Assembly (NCBI GenBank): GCA_964352625.1
Contig: CAYGSD010000002.1
Span: forward strand, 1-64,000
Direction of reading: 5' to 3'
Origin: JAAEPI01 sp964352625
GTDB taxonomy: Bacteria > Bacteroidota > Bacteroidia > Cytophagales > Cyclobacteriaceae
DNA length: 64,000 nt
Shown piece by piece: positions 15,310 to 24,791 of this stretch; position 1 is the stretch's first letter, and each line of letters begins with the position of its first letter. The translations under genes and the position numbers were made by a program. The notes under the pieces were generated by a model, which was not told the DNA's origin, searched no databases, and saw only the letters and a program-made list of their open reading frames with translations.

Positions 15310-18162
15310 ATGCGAAAGGTTCTCATTTGCACTGTGTGCATTGTTCTGGTAGCGGATAGTTTAAAGGAAAAGCCGAAGGAAGGCTTTGATACTATAAGGC
15401 CAGAATATTCCATTTCTGTAAATGAGAACCCTAATGCAAGGCATGAATACGAGCTCCGCCAAGTTATAAATCCAAAGACCGGGCAGTTGCCAAAAGAGAT
15501 TCGAAGGAAGGAGTTAGATTTCGTGCGGACGCACCTTACCCGTGCTGAACTAACCGCCTTTCGAAGTGATGAAGTAAATGAAGAGAACTGGATACCTACC
15601 GGCCCATTTAACGTGGGTGGTCGCACGCGAGCGGTTGCCATAGATGTGTCCGACCCTACAGAAAACACAATATTGGCGGGAGGTGTGTCAGGTGGAGTTT
15701 GGAAAACGACCGATGGTGGCACAACTTGGAGAAGAACCTCCGATCCGGAACTCAGAAATAGTGTGACCGCTCTCGTGCAGGACACCCGTTCTGGCAAGGA
15801 GAATATTTGGTACTACGGAACAGGCGAGTTGCTGGGTAACTCAGCAAGAGGAGGTGCGGCTCCTTATCGGGGAGACGGTATTTTTAAATCCACAGACGGA
15901 GGTGAGAGCTGGTTTCAATTGGAGTCCACCCAGGATTCCGACCCTTCGGTTTTTGGTAGCCAGTTTCAGTACATCTGGCGAATTGTATTAGATCATACAG
16001 ATTTAGCAAATGATGTCATAGTAGCAGCTACCTATGGTGCAATTCTAAAATCGACGGATGGTGGAGAGTCGTGGGTTACAGAATTAGGTGTGACGCTCAA
16101 TAACTTACCTGATGGAGTCGATCTCAACGAATCCAATGCTCCTTTTTACACGGATATTATTCAAACAGAGGAAGGCTATTTCTATGCTTTTTTGAGTGAT
16201 CAGACCTCTATCAACCAGCCGTTCATAGGATCAGGAGTTTTTTTCTCAACAGATGCTGATACTTGGCATAACATCTCAGGACCTACTGGTGTGTTTCAAA
16301 CCGAAAGAGGAGTACTGGATGCCTTAGGCGATGACCTCTATTTTTTCTTTAACACTAAAAAATTAGTCACTGAAAATGGACTACAAACTTTGGTAGACAA
16401 TCCGCAGCTATTTAAATCAGAGCTAACTAATGTGGACGAATTTGGAATTCCTAGTGGGAACTGGACGAATTTAAGTAATAACCTCCCTGATATTGAGGAA
16501 TTGGGAGAGTTGAATGTGCAAGGGGGGTATAACATGGTGGTGAAAGTCATGCCCTCTAATCCGAATTCAGTGCTTTTAGGTGCCACGAATTTGTATAGGT
16601 CTACAGACGCTTTTAGCACAGGGAATAATATAGAATGGATAGGGGGGTACAATCCAGAAGATGAAGGGGGCAACCTTTATCCCAATCATCACCCCGATCA
16701 GCATGAGTTATTATTTTTTGCAAATAGTCCCAACAAGGTTTTATCGGCAAATGATGGAGGCTTGCAAATTTCCAATAACATTCTGGCGAGCAACGTACAG
16801 TGGATATCCCTGAACAATGGCTTTGTGACTAGTCAATTCTATACCATCAATATGCCTAAGTCCAGTGATTCCCCAATTATTACGGGAGGTCTTCAAGACA
16901 ATGGAACTCAATTAACCCAATCAAAAGCACTAAATCCTAGTTGGACTCAAGTATTAGGGGGAGATGGCGCATTTTCGGCAAGTGTTCCTTTCAACTTGCA
17001 TTGGTTTTTCTCGTTCCAAAATAGCCAGATATATCGAATCACCTTTGGAGAAGAATCCTCCACTTTTGCTCGCGTGGATCCAACGGGAGGAGCCGAATCC
17101 ACCAACTCTGAATACCTATTCATCAATCCGTACGTATTAGACCCAATAAATGCCAACATCATGTACCTGGCTGGTGGTAATGCCATTTGGAAGAATGGGA
17201 ATCTGTCGCAAATCAAGGATGGGTCACAGGAAACCACTGGGCTAAATTGGGAAATGATAGAGGAGTCTTTGATCCCTCAGCCTATGGAGCTAGGAGTGAA
17301 GCGACTTATTACTGCATTGGAAGTAAGTCCGAATTCTGAGTATCTCTATTTTGGTACATCTGACAGTATTATTTATCGATTGGACAACCCATCTCAAAGG
17401 AACCCTTCTGAAGTTGTTGATTTGAGTAGTGATGTTTTACCGAGAGGTTACGTTTCCTGTATCGCATCGAATCCGGAGAATGACGATGAGGTGATTACAG
17501 TCTTCTCCAACTATGGAATACGGTCGTTGTTTCATTCGACAAACGCAGGTTTATCTTGGACAAGTGTCGGTGGTAATCTTGAAGAATTTGCAGATGGCAC
17601 AGGAAATGGGCCAAGCATTCGATGGGCAGAGATTGTTCCCATAACCAACGGAACTAGGTATTTCGTAGGAACAAGTGTTGGTCTTTACAGCACGGACGAG
17701 CTCGACGGTGATGCTACTGTTTGGGTAAAAGAAAGCCCTGAGGCAATTGGGAAAAGCGTAATTCGAATGATGGACTATCGTCCTTTGGATGGGCGCTTGG
17801 TGGTGGCAACACACGGCAATGGCGTTTTTGCGACCAATGTCCAAGGCTTCAAGCAATTGTCCCCAGTTTCACCCAATGCTCCTGAAAGGCTGAAAGTTGC
17901 CAATACCTTCCCAAATCCATTTTCTGAAAACATTGAAATCGAAATCGAAATCCCTGAGACGAGCTATGTCAGAATCGACATCTACGATACAGGAGGAAAC
18001 TTCGTGAAAAACCTATTTTACAATGTCCAATTTAGCGGCACCAACACGGTATCATGGGATGGCTCAAACCAGCAGGGATATAAAGTGAAGCCGGGGATGT
18101 ACTTCTACCGAATATACTACGGAGATAAAAGAGAATCTGGCCGAGTGGTGTATACGCCTTAG
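15310..18162 (+). CDS. Large secreted BNR-repeat propeller with T9SS/FlgD-like C-terminal domain
   Basis: A 950-residue secreted protein. The N-terminus is short and hydrophobic (residues 1-16). From about residue 95 come propeller repeats with Asp-box motifs: NVGGRTRAVAIDVSDP, GVWKTTDGGTTWRR, GIFKSTDGGESWF, LKSTDGGESWV, and later LFHSTNAGLSWTSVGG. This is the VPS10/sortilin-like propeller type. The last 90 residues (FPNPFSENIEIEIEIPE ... GMYFYRIYYGD) are a FlgD-Ig-like/type A T9SS sorting domain, predicting export by T9SS. Proteins of this build are often annotated as exo-sialidase or glycosyl hydrolase, but I see no catalytic signature. Confidence 0.87.
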   Translation: MRKVLICTVCIVLVADSLKEKPKEGFDTIRPEYSISVNENPNARHEYELRQVINPKTGQLPKEIRRKELDFVRTHLTRAELTAFRSDEVNEENWIPTGPFNVGGRTRAVAIDVSDPTENTILAGGVSGGVWKTTDGGTTWRRTSDPELRNSVTALVQDTRSGKENIWYYGTGELLGNSARGGAAPYRGDGIFKSTDGGESWFQLESTQDSDPSVFGSQFQYIWRIVLDHTDLANDVIVAATYGAILKSTDGGESWVTELGVTLNNLPDGVDLNESNAPFYTDIIQTEEGYFYAFLSDQTSINQPFIGSGVFFSTDADTWHNISGPTGVFQTERGVLDALGDDLYFFFNTKKLVTENGLQTLVDNPQLFKSELTNVDEFGIPSGNWTNLSNNLPDIEELGELNVQGGYNMVVKVMPSNPNSVLLGATNLYRSTDAFSTGNNIEWIGGYNPEDEGGNLYPNHHPDQHELLFFANSPNKVLSANDGGLQISNNILASNVQWISLNNGFVTSQFYTINMPKSSDSPIITGGLQDNGTQLTQSKALNPSWTQVLGGDGAFSASVPFNLHWFFSFQNSQIYRITFGEESSTFARVDPTGGAESTNSEYLFINPYVLDPINANIMYLAGGNAIWKNGNLSQIKDGSQETTGLNWEMIEESLIPQPMELGVKRLITALEVSPNSEYLYFGTSDSIIYRLDNPSQRNPSEVVDLSSDVLPRGYVSCIASNPENDDEVITVFSNYGIRSLFHSTNAGLSWTSVGGNLEEFADGTGNGPSIRWAEIVPITNGTRYFVGTSVGLYSTDELDGDATVWVKESPEAIGKSVIRMMDYRPLDGRLVVATHGNGVFATNVQGFKQLSPVSPNAPERLKVANTFPNPFSENIEIEIEIPETSYVRIDIYDTGGNFVKNLFYNVQFSGTNTVSWDGSNQQGYKVKPGMYFYRIYYGDKRESGRVVYTP

Positions 18163-18321
18163 CTACTTGATTGTGGCAAGCAATAGGGCATAGGCGATCA
18201 CCATCACATAGAATTCGTCCACTACATCAATGAATGGCAGGAAGCCGAAATACATGGCCACCACAATCAAAGCCATTAGTACAGAGATGATGCGGAGAGT
18301 ACTTTTAAGTTTATCAGACAT
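18163..18321 (-). CDS. Small two-helix membrane protein (52 residues)
   Basis: An uninterrupted reading frame begins ATG TCT GAT AAA and encodes MSDKLKSTLRIISVLMALIV and onwards. It has two hydrophobic segments (about 10-28 and 35-50) separated by the acidic turn DVVDEF. It starts right after the convergent T9SS gene stop and fills the gap to the Sua5 gene, with which it is divergent. The composition and topology are those of small Bacteroidota membrane proteins; no function is known. Confidence 0.65.
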   Translation of the reverse strand: MSDKLKSTLRIISVLMALIVVAMYFGFLPFIDVVDEFYVMVIAYALLLATIK

Positions 18322-18374
18322 TTCTTAAGCTAGTTGGTTGCTGCTAAAATATAAAAAGCAACCAAATTTGCCGC

Positions 18375-19319
18375 ATGGCAGAAATCGGTCTGGACGTAAA
18401 AATGGCTGCAGACCTCCTCAGAAAAGGAGAGGTGATCGGAATGCCAACTGAGACGGTTTATGGTCTTGCCGGAAATGCACTTGATGAAAGGGCCATCCTT
18501 GAAATTTTCAAAGTAAAGAATCGGCCAAAATTCGATCCACTAATAATTCACACAGATACTCTTGAAAAGGTCAAACAATGGATCACCGAGTTGCCTCTGA
18601 AGGCCGAAAAACTGGCTGCAGCCTTTTGGCCAGGCCCACTTACTATGCTTTTTCAGAAAAAATCTGCCATTCCTGATCTGGTCACCTCCGGTTTGCCAAG
18701 AGTTGCAGTTCGAATTCCCAAGCACCTGATGGCTCAGGAACTCTTAGGTCAGCTGGACTTTCCACTAGCTGCACCTAGCGCCAACCCGTTCGGTTTTGTT
18801 TCTCCGACCTCCGCTCAGCATGTTCAGGATCAGCTTGGAGCTCAGATTCCTTACATTCTTGATGGTGGAACCTGTGGAGTCGGTCTTGAGTCAACCGTTA
18901 TAGGATTCGAGGGGAATGAAGTGATTGTTCACCGATTAGGTGGATTGCAATTGGAGCAAATAGAGGAGGTAATAGGCGAAAAGGTTAAGGTTCAGCTAAA
19001 CCAAAGCTCCAATCCGAGTGCACCAGGCATGCTCAAGTCCCATTATTCGCCTGGCAAACCAGTTGTCATCGGTGATATTGGAGCGGAGCTTCCAAAACAT
19101 GAAAACGCTGGTGTGATTTCTTTCAATCAGGATTTTGGGATCAAGCACCAAGTTATTCTTTCCCCAAATGGGGACTTATCCGAGGCAGCCGCGGGATTGT
19201 TTGCGGCACTTAGAAAAATGAAGGAATCCGAAGTATCATTGATTTTGACGCAAAAATTTCCCGATATCGGACTAGGCCGTGCAATAAATGACCGCTTACA
19301 GCGAGCTGCGGCCAAATGA
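18375..19319 (+). CDS. sua5: L-threonylcarbamoyladenylate synthase, Sua5 type
   Basis: A 314-residue enzyme that makes threonylcarbamoyl-AMP for the t6A37 modification of tRNAs reading ANN codons. The N-terminal YrdC domain (about 1-195) shows GMPTETVYGLAGNA, FKVKNRPKFDPLIIH with the KxR substrate site, and APSANPFGFVSPTSAQHV. The C-terminal Sua5 domain (about 220-314) begins after the linker containing SAPGMLKSHYSPGKP, a conserved linker motif. The length fits Sua5 and not the shorter TsaC. A near-consensus -7 box (CAAATTTG, 18363-18370) lies 4 bases before the ATG. Confidence 0.93.
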   Translation: MAEIGLDVKMAADLLRKGEVIGMPTETVYGLAGNALDERAILEIFKVKNRPKFDPLIIHTDTLEKVKQWITELPLKAEKLAAAFWPGPLTMLFQKKSAIPDLVTSGLPRVAVRIPKHLMAQELLGQLDFPLAAPSANPFGFVSPTSAQHVQDQLGAQIPYILDGGTCGVGLESTVIGFEGNEVIVHRLGGLQLEQIEEVIGEKVKVQLNQSSNPSAPGMLKSHYSPGKPVVIGDIGAELPKHENAGVISFNQDFGIKHQVILSPNGDLSEAAAGLFAALRKMKESEVSLILTQKFPDIGLGRAINDRLQRAAAK

Positions 19320-19369
19320 ATTTGGTTTTAACCATCGTTCCCTTTTGTTTCGCTGAAAATTAATATCCC

Positions 19370-20554
19370 ATGAAGACCATAGACGATTTTTCCTTTGCTG
19401 ACAAAAAAGCCCTTGTACGTGTTGATTTCAACGTGCCTTTGAATGAAAATTTTGAAGTGACCGACCAAACCAGGTTGAAAGCGGCCGTGCCGACGATTCT
19501 TAAAATTTTGGCTGACGGAGGAAATCCAATCTTAATGAGCCACTTGGGTCGACCAAAGGGAGGTCCTGAGGATAGATTCTCACTTAGGCACGTCATTCCG
19601 GCATTGAGCGATTTACTTGCCACCAATGTGAAATTCGCCAGTGATTGCATCAGCAATGAGGCTGTTGAAATGGCTGCCAATTTGGAAGAGGGAGATGTCC
19701 TGTTACTTGAGAATGTTCGATTCTATGACGAGGAGACGAAGGGTGATGAGGATTTTGCAGCTTGTCTTGCCAAGCTAGGAGATATTTATGTGAACGATGC
19801 GTTCGGTACAGCTCACCGTGCACATGCTTCCACCACTATCGTGGCGAAGCATTTCACTGACAAATGCTGTGGATACGTGATGAGAAATGAGCTCGAAAAC
19901 GCCCAAAAAGTGTTGGGTGATGGGGAGAAGCCATTCACTGCCATCATGGGTGGAGCGAAAATTTCAGACAAGATTTTGATTATCGAGAAATTGCTCGATG
20001 CAGTGGACAATCTGATCATCGGAGGAGGAATGTCCTACACGTTCTCAAAAGCCAAAGGAGGCCAAATCGGAGATTCGCTATTGGAAGCGGACAAAATGGA
20101 ACTTACCAAAGAAATCGAAAAGAAGGCTGCAGAAAAAGGCGTGAAGCTGTATTTGCCACTTGATACGGTCATCGCGGATGATTTCAACAAAGACGCAAAA
20201 ACCGATACCGTAAAAGCAGGTGAAATTCCTGACAACTGGCAAGGGCTGGACATTGGGCCGGAGACTGTAAAACTTTTCTCTTCTGTGATAGAAGGATCAA
20301 AAACTATTCTTTGGAACGGCCCTATGGGCGTTTTCGAATTCCCTGCCTTTGCAAAAGGAACAGACGCCATCGCAGAGTCTGTGGTAAAAGCAACCAAGGC
20401 TGGTGGGTTTTCACTTATCGGTGGAGGTGACTCTGCCTCAGCTGTGAATAACCTTGGCTATGGGGATGACGTGAGCTACGTATCCACAGGCGGAGGCGCT
20501 TTGCTTGAGTACATGGAAGGCAAAGTACTTCCTGGCGTTGCGGCTTTAGATTAA
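19370..20554 (+). CDS. pgk: Phosphoglycerate kinase
   Basis: A 394-residue glycolytic enzyme of standard length. Conserved elements in order: VRVDFNVPLNE (about 17-27), SHLGRPKGGP (about 59-68), LLLENVRFYDEETKGDE, NDAFGTAHRAHAST (substrate-binding RAHAST), MGGAKISDKI, LWNGPMGVFE and the nucleotide loop GGGDSASAV near residue 351. It interconverts 1,3-bisphosphoglycerate and 3-phosphoglycerate. The next gene starts 6 bases after its stop, suggesting co-transcription. Confidence 0.96.
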   Translation: MKTIDDFSFADKKALVRVDFNVPLNENFEVTDQTRLKAAVPTILKILADGGNPILMSHLGRPKGGPEDRFSLRHVIPALSDLLATNVKFASDCISNEAVEMAANLEEGDVLLLENVRFYDEETKGDEDFAACLAKLGDIYVNDAFGTAHRAHASTTIVAKHFTDKCCGYVMRNELENAQKVLGDGEKPFTAIMGGAKISDKILIIEKLLDAVDNLIIGGGMSYTFSKAKGGQIGDSLLEADKMELTKEIEKKAAEKGVKLYLPLDTVIADDFNKDAKTDTVKAGEIPDNWQGLDIGPETVKLFSSVIEGSKTILWNGPMGVFEFPAFAKGTDAIAESVVKATKAGGFSLIGGGDSASAVNNLGYGDDVSYVSTGGGALLEYMEGKVLPGVAALD

Positions 20555-20560
20555 AAGACG

Positions 20561-21274
20561 GTGTTGCGGTCGCTGCTTTGGTTTTTTGCCTTTGCGATTC
20601 TACTTGTTTCATGTAAGGTCAGTACTGTTTCAAGCATGTCCAATAAAAAGGAAATTCGGCTTTGGGCTAGTTACTACTATGTGCCCACTTTGGCGCATGA
20701 CGAAGACGGAATGCCCCTGTTGGATTTGGAGGAGCAAGAGTTGCCTTTGCGATTGCAAAAGAGCGATTGGTGCAATGCGGCCATTCAAGGTTCTGTTTAC
20801 ATAGTCAAAGAAGACACGGTCTACTTGGCGAGTTATGCTGGCCGATCCAAATACAAGCAATTCGATTGCAGAGAATGCGAGAGCTACCGCAATTACCCCG
20901 GCTATAACCTGACCGGAAAAGTTCGATGGGAAATAAGTGAGGGTCGAGTGACAGGGAGTACTGGATTGAATTTGGTGCCGCTGAAATCCATCGCCGTGGA
21001 CCCCACGGTTATTCCGTACAAGAGTGTGATTTTTATCCCTGAGGCAATCGGCACAACCTATTTCAATGAGGAAGGTGTGCTTGTGCAACATGATGGCTAT
21101 TTCCTTGCGGCGGATACCGGCAGTTTGATCAAAGGCCATCACATAGATGTGTACTTAGGAACAGGAAAGACTAATCCCTTTGCCTTTGTGAAATCAGACG
21201 AAGGGCAGCCTTTTCAGGCGTTTGTAGTTAAGGATGAAGTGATGCGGGAGCGACTGCTGGAGATGCATCGGTAG
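20561..21274 (+). CDS. 3D-domain lipoprotein (MltA-like double-psi barrel)
   Basis: A 237-residue lipoprotein starting at GTG. The signal peptide ends with the lipobox LLVSC at residues 14-18. The C-terminal half carries LKSIAVDPTVIPYKSVIFIPEA and GYFLAADTGSLIKGHHIDVYLG, the 3D (three-aspartate) motif of MltA/YorM-type double-psi beta barrels. In MltA the last Asp is catalytic in a lytic transglycosylase reaction, so a peptidoglycan-cleaving role is plausible. Four cysteines beyond the lipobox (WCNAA, DCRECES) may form disulfides. It lies 6 bases after pgk. Confidence 0.78.
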   Translation: MLRSLLWFFAFAILLVSCKVSTVSSMSNKKEIRLWASYYYVPTLAHDEDGMPLLDLEEQELPLRLQKSDWCNAAIQGSVYIVKEDTVYLASYAGRSKYKQFDCRECESYRNYPGYNLTGKVRWEISEGRVTGSTGLNLVPLKSIAVDPTVIPYKSVIFIPEAIGTTYFNEEGVLVQHDGYFLAADTGSLIKGHHIDVYLGTGKTNPFAFVKSDEGQPFQAFVVKDEVMRERLLEMHR

Positions 21275-21277
21275 ATT

Positions 21278-21480
21278 GCCGGACTTGTTCCGGCATCTCA
21301 TAAAGATGAACGAAGATTCTTCACTTCGCTCAGAATGACGTGATGGAATAAATGATGAACTCCACTGCTCATTCGTCACTCTGAGCCTGCCTGCGGCAGG
21401 CAGGTGCAACGAAGAGTCTCGGATGTTTGCCTGAAGCTGATGGTAGCAAAGATTCCTGCGGAATGACTTGATGTTGATTT
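21278..21480. repeat. Composite interspersed repeat region
   Basis: A non-coding 200-base stretch made of several hairpins and repeat phrases: GCCGGA/TCCGGC (21278-21294), then TCTTCACTTCGCTCAGAATG, then GTCACTCTGAG with a perfect palindrome CCTGCCTG-CGG-CAGGCAGG (21386-21404), and GCAACGAAGAGTCTC. Such phrases are dispersed repeats in many Bacteroidota genomes. It separates the convergent 3D-domain and exonuclease genes. No reading frame here looks coding. Confidence 0.7.
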
Positions 21481-21502
21481 CAGGAAACAAACAGGGTCAT
21501 GC

Positions 21503-22066
21503 CTAAGCAGTCAACCCCTCATAAATCCTCAACGCCACCCACGCATCGGTGGCGGCATAGATTTTTTGTGGTTCAGTGAGGGTTTGGTTTTCCCAGTTGG
21601 AGGTTTGCTGGGATTTGGAGAGGCGGCCATCTAAGAAAAAGGCGGTCAGGTTACGCAAGCCGAAATAGGGGATGTCTTGTTCTTTCGCCAGTCTGGCCAA
21701 GTCAATGAAGCCTCCCGGGGTGAATGGCTCCATTCGCTTCAGTTCTACCAAGTCATCCCGCACCGCTACTCCAAGTTTAAGGATGTTCGGATTGCTGAAC
21801 AGGTCTCTCAGCGCAGGATGAAAGCCAAGAGCTGGTAGTTGAAAAATGTAAGCCGCTTCGTCAGTCGCCAGTTGAATAAGTGCAGGGTGGTTGTATTCAC
21901 CTTTTTTGAAAGTGGGTTTCTTCTCTGTATCGAAACCAAGAACGGAGAATTTTTCCAAATAAGAGATGGCTTTTTTTAAGCTCTTCTCATCGTTCACCAC
22001 ATGAATGGGGCCTTCATATTGAATGAGCGGAAGCTCGCGAATGCTCTCCTTGGTTAGCTCTTTCAA
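21503..22066 (-). CDS. DEDDy 3'-5' exonuclease domain protein
   Basis: A 187-residue single-domain exonuclease of the RNase D/WRN type. Motif I is LGFDTEKKP (DxE, about residue 45), motif II is LGVAVRDDLVELK (about 98-110), and motif III is KIYAATDAWVALRIYEGL with the Y-x3-D pattern (YAATD). There is no HRDC or helicase domain. The start overlaps the nhaC stop by 4 bases, so the two are probably translated together. It may act on RNA or DNA ends. Confidence 0.85.
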   Translation of the reverse strand: MKELTKESIRELPLIQYEGPIHVVNDEKSLKKAISYLEKFSVLGFDTEKKPTFKKGEYNHPALIQLATDEAAYIFQLPALGFHPALRDLFSNPNILKLGVAVRDDLVELKRMEPFTPGGFIDLARLAKEQDIPYFGLRNLTAFFLDGRLSKSQQTSNWENQTLTEPQKIYAATDAWVALRIYEGLTA

Positions 22067-23550
22067 TCTTTCAGTTTTTTGATTTTAAAGCCGACGTACG
22101 CAACCAAAATAGTCATTATTGGACTTACTAAATTGAAAATGCAGTAAGGCAAGTAGGTCATGGTAGCCACACCGAGCACGCTTGAATGATAAGCCCCGCA
22201 GGTATTCCAAGGTACTAGCACGGAGGTTACTGTTCCAGAATCTTCGAGGGTTCGACTCAGGTTCTCTGGAGCAAGACCTTTTTCCTTATAAATGTCAGCG
22301 AACATTCTACCCGGCACTACAATCGCCAAATACTGATCAGAAGCAGTGATATTGAAGAATACACAACTACTGGCAGTAGCCGTCACAAGAGATCCTGTGG
22401 AGTTTACCAAGCTGATGATGGCTTGAGCGATTCTTTTCAGCATGCCGGATTTTTCCATGACGCCACCAAAAATCATCGCCGCTACGATCAGCCAAACAGT
22501 TTTGAGCATGCCGTACATTCCGCCAGAGCTGAGCAAGCCATTTTCATCCAAACTAGCAATTCCAATGTCAAAATTGATTGAACCGAAGAGGGCCTGCATC
22601 ATTCCCATGAATGAAACATAAAAACCGGAGGCATTTTCAATTCCGCCCATGTTGTTCAGAATAATACCGTCTCCTCCAACCTGACGACCCACTTCCATCA
22701 CCAAATCAGGTTGAAAAACAAAAGCAAACAGAGCGGCGAGCAAAGTCCCGACCAGTAGGGCAGGAAGTGCATCCACTTTTTTCACAATAAGAACGATGAC
22801 CACTACAGGCACGATAAATAACCAGCCTGTAATGTTGAAACGGCTGTCAATCGCATCGAGAATCAAGGCTTTTTCTTCCAATGATCCGGTTGAGTTTCCC
22901 GTGAATCCTACGATAAGGAAAACGATCAATGCAATTACGATAGAAGGGCCTGTTGTAATCGTCATGTATCGAATATGAGTGAACAAATCCGTGCCGGCCA
23001 TGGCTGGCGCCAGGTTCGTCGTGTCTGAGAGTGGAGACATTTTATCTCCGAAGTATGCGCCTGAAAGAATAGCACCGGCTACCCAGCCGACAGGGATTCC
23101 CAAGGTGGAACCTATTCCAATCAAGGCAATCCCAACTGTGGCGGCAGTTGTCCAGGAGCTACCAGTGGCAATGGATACGATCGAACAAATAACACAAGCA
23201 GCGAAGAGAAAAATACCCGGACTCAGGATTTGTAATCCATAATAAATCATGGCGGGTACTACACCGCTAAGCATCCATGCGCCTGCAAGCGACCCAATGA
23301 GAAGCAAAATCAAAATTGACCCCATGGCTGAGCTGATTGTTTTGACGATTCCTGCCTGAAGTTCTGACCATGAAAACCCCAGACGAAAAGCGACGATTGA
23401 GGCTACAGCTCCAGATAAGATCAGCACGATTTGATTGGAGCCATCCAAGGCATATGATCCAAACAAACCCACATTGAGCGAAAGAAGGAGAATTAGAAAG
23501 ATGACAGGAATAAAGGCCTGAAAAAGAGTAGGGGTCTTGTGTGACGTCAT
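22063..23550 (-). CDS. nhaC: Na+/H+ antiporter NhaC family
   Basis: A 495-residue transporter with about 12 membrane helices. Family signatures include VSIATGSSWTTAATVGIALIGI near residue 130, AGAILSGAYFGDKMSPLSDTT near residue 160 and SGTVTSVLVPWNTCGAYHSSVLGV near residue 440. It exchanges Na+ for H+ across the inner membrane. The gene overlaps the following exonuclease gene by 4 bases. Confidence 0.9.
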   Translation of the reverse strand: MTSHKTPTLFQAFIPVIFLILLLSLNVGLFGSYALDGSNQIVLILSGAVASIVAFRLGFSWSELQAGIVKTISSAMGSILILLLIGSLAGAWMLSGVVPAMIYYGLQILSPGIFLFAACVICSIVSIATGSSWTTAATVGIALIGIGSTLGIPVGWVAGAILSGAYFGDKMSPLSDTTNLAPAMAGTDLFTHIRYMTITTGPSIVIALIVFLIVGFTGNSTGSLEEKALILDAIDSRFNITGWLFIVPVVVIVLIVKKVDALPALLVGTLLAALFAFVFQPDLVMEVGRQVGGDGIILNNMGGIENASGFYVSFMGMMQALFGSINFDIGIASLDENGLLSSGGMYGMLKTVWLIVAAMIFGGVMEKSGMLKRIAQAIISLVNSTGSLVTATASSCVFFNITASDQYLAIVVPGRMFADIYKEKGLAPENLSRTLEDSGTVTSVLVPWNTCGAYHSSVLGVATMTYLPYCIFNLVSPIMTILVAYVGFKIKKLKD

Positions 23551-23583
23551 AGGATTGATTCAGATCGTCGAAAATAAGCAAAT

Positions 23584-24426
23584 TCAGGAGGACTGCCCGC
23601 TGGATTTCTTAGAATGGGTCAGGCGATACCACATTTCTAGCAATCCAAGGCATAGCTTGCTATGATAAAACCAAACTCGAAGCGCTCTCAAATTCTTGCC
23701 TCGTAGTTTCTTTTTGATGAAGCTCATCTTATAGAAATCGGAAGCATGGCTTTCTCTCAAATCGGGTTCTACACCTTCCAATTCCTTTTCCCAGCTTTTG
23801 TCTTTCTCAAAATCGAATTTGATCAGGTCATCGGAAATAGAGCCATGTTGTTGAATTTGACCCAAAACACGCGGCTTGTGATTTCGCCAGTTTCCGATGC
23901 TTTTGGAGCTCACCGGCCGCACTTCACCGAGCGCCAAACGCGAATCCGAAGAAGGATTTGATACGCGGTGGTATTCGCTGAATTTGTGTTTTTGTTTGAT
24001 GAAAGGAAGATGAGCTGAAATCTTCTGCTGCACGGCATCCGGATTTGCCGCCAAGTCCTCATACCGAATTTGCAGGAACCTTGGATGATCTCGCAGCGCA
24101 TCTGCGAAGGGCATGAAATTGTTCCAATACTCGAGGTTGCTGTAGTACAACTCACTGTCCGAACCATGCATACTCACAATCATGTCTCGTGGATCGCGCA
24201 GCATATAAATCACGTGCAGGTTTTTCATTATTTTCATGATCGGCTCGATGACGATGATGTCCTTTGGTGATTTGGTCAGGAAGACCTTTCCATTGCGAGG
24301 CGGGCATTTGCCGATTCGATCTTCATGATCGGTGTACAGATCAATGTCGTACGAACTGATCATCATCTCGGTGAGCAGCGTGGTGCCGGTTCGGGGGCCG
24401 CAACCTACAATGTGAATGCGCTGCAT
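23584..24426 (-). CDS. Sulfotransferase family protein
   Basis: A 280-residue PAPS-dependent sulfotransferase-like protein. The N-terminal HIVGCGPRTGTTLLTEMM is the 5'-phosphosulfate-binding loop, and VIYMLRDPRDMIVSMHG near residue 92 is the 3'-phosphate-binding region. RYEDLAANPD and SIGNWRNH complete the fold. The C-terminus is basic and hydrophobic, possibly membrane associated. The acceptor is unknown; a surface glycan or lipid is plausible. Its start overlaps by one base the stop of a small conserved gene, so they form an operon. Confidence 0.85.
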   Translation of the reverse strand: MQRIHIVGCGPRTGTTLLTEMMISSYDIDLYTDHEDRIGKCPPRNGKVFLTKSPKDIIVIEPIMKIMKNLHVIYMLRDPRDMIVSMHGSDSELYYSNLEYWNNFMPFADALRDHPRFLQIRYEDLAANPDAVQQKISAHLPFIKQKHKFSEYHRVSNPSSDSRLALGEVRPVSSKSIGNWRNHKPRVLGQIQQHGSISDDLIKFDFEKDKSWEKELEGVEPDLRESHASDFYKMSFIKKKLRGKNLRALRVWFYHSKLCLGLLEMWYRLTHSKKSSGQSS

Positions 24427-24791
24427 TATTCTTCGTCGGGGTAGGGGATGAATACGAAGTTGGTGAATTCCTCATCCACCACAAACAGGCAGCAGAACTC
24501 CTCAGGGTCTTTGTAGGCTTGCTTGAAGACGTCAATATTTTCGATCAAACCTCGCTGCTGAAACTCCTCGACCATGGAAGCGTAGTAGTGCCATTTGTTC
24601 TCATCAAAGCCCGGCTCATAGAGCAATTGCCCAATTGGTGTTTCAATTTTGGAAACAGGGAAAATTGGATAGTCGGAGAACTTCCGCTTCTTGATCTGGT
24701 AAGCCGCCTCTTTCAGGTTATCAGCTATCTTGACAAAATCTGAAGAAATAGTGCCTAAGTATTTGGGGTTAAGTTCTGGATCGTTGTGCAT
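24426..24791 (-). CDS. Conserved small protein of unknown function
   Basis: A 121-residue soluble acidic protein with no signal or membrane segment. Recognisable parts are ADNLKEAAYQIKKRKFSDYP, ETPIGQLLYEPGFDENKWHYYASM and FCCLFVVDEEFTNFVFIPYPDEE. I have the impression of a Bacteroidota family but cannot name a function. It is sandwiched without gaps between an exported protein gene and the sulfotransferase gene. Confidence 0.7.
   Translation of the reverse strand: MHNDPELNPKYLGTISSDFVKIADNLKEAAYQIKKRKFSDYPIFPVSKIETPIGQLLYEPGFDENKWHYYASMVEEFQQRGLIENIDVFKQAYKDPEEFCCLFVVDEEFTNFVFIPYPDEE

Noticed and set aside
15310..18162. Exo-sialidase
   Set aside because: The Asp-box repeats are shared by many non-enzymatic propellers and I see no arginine triad or nucleophile pair typical of sialidases.
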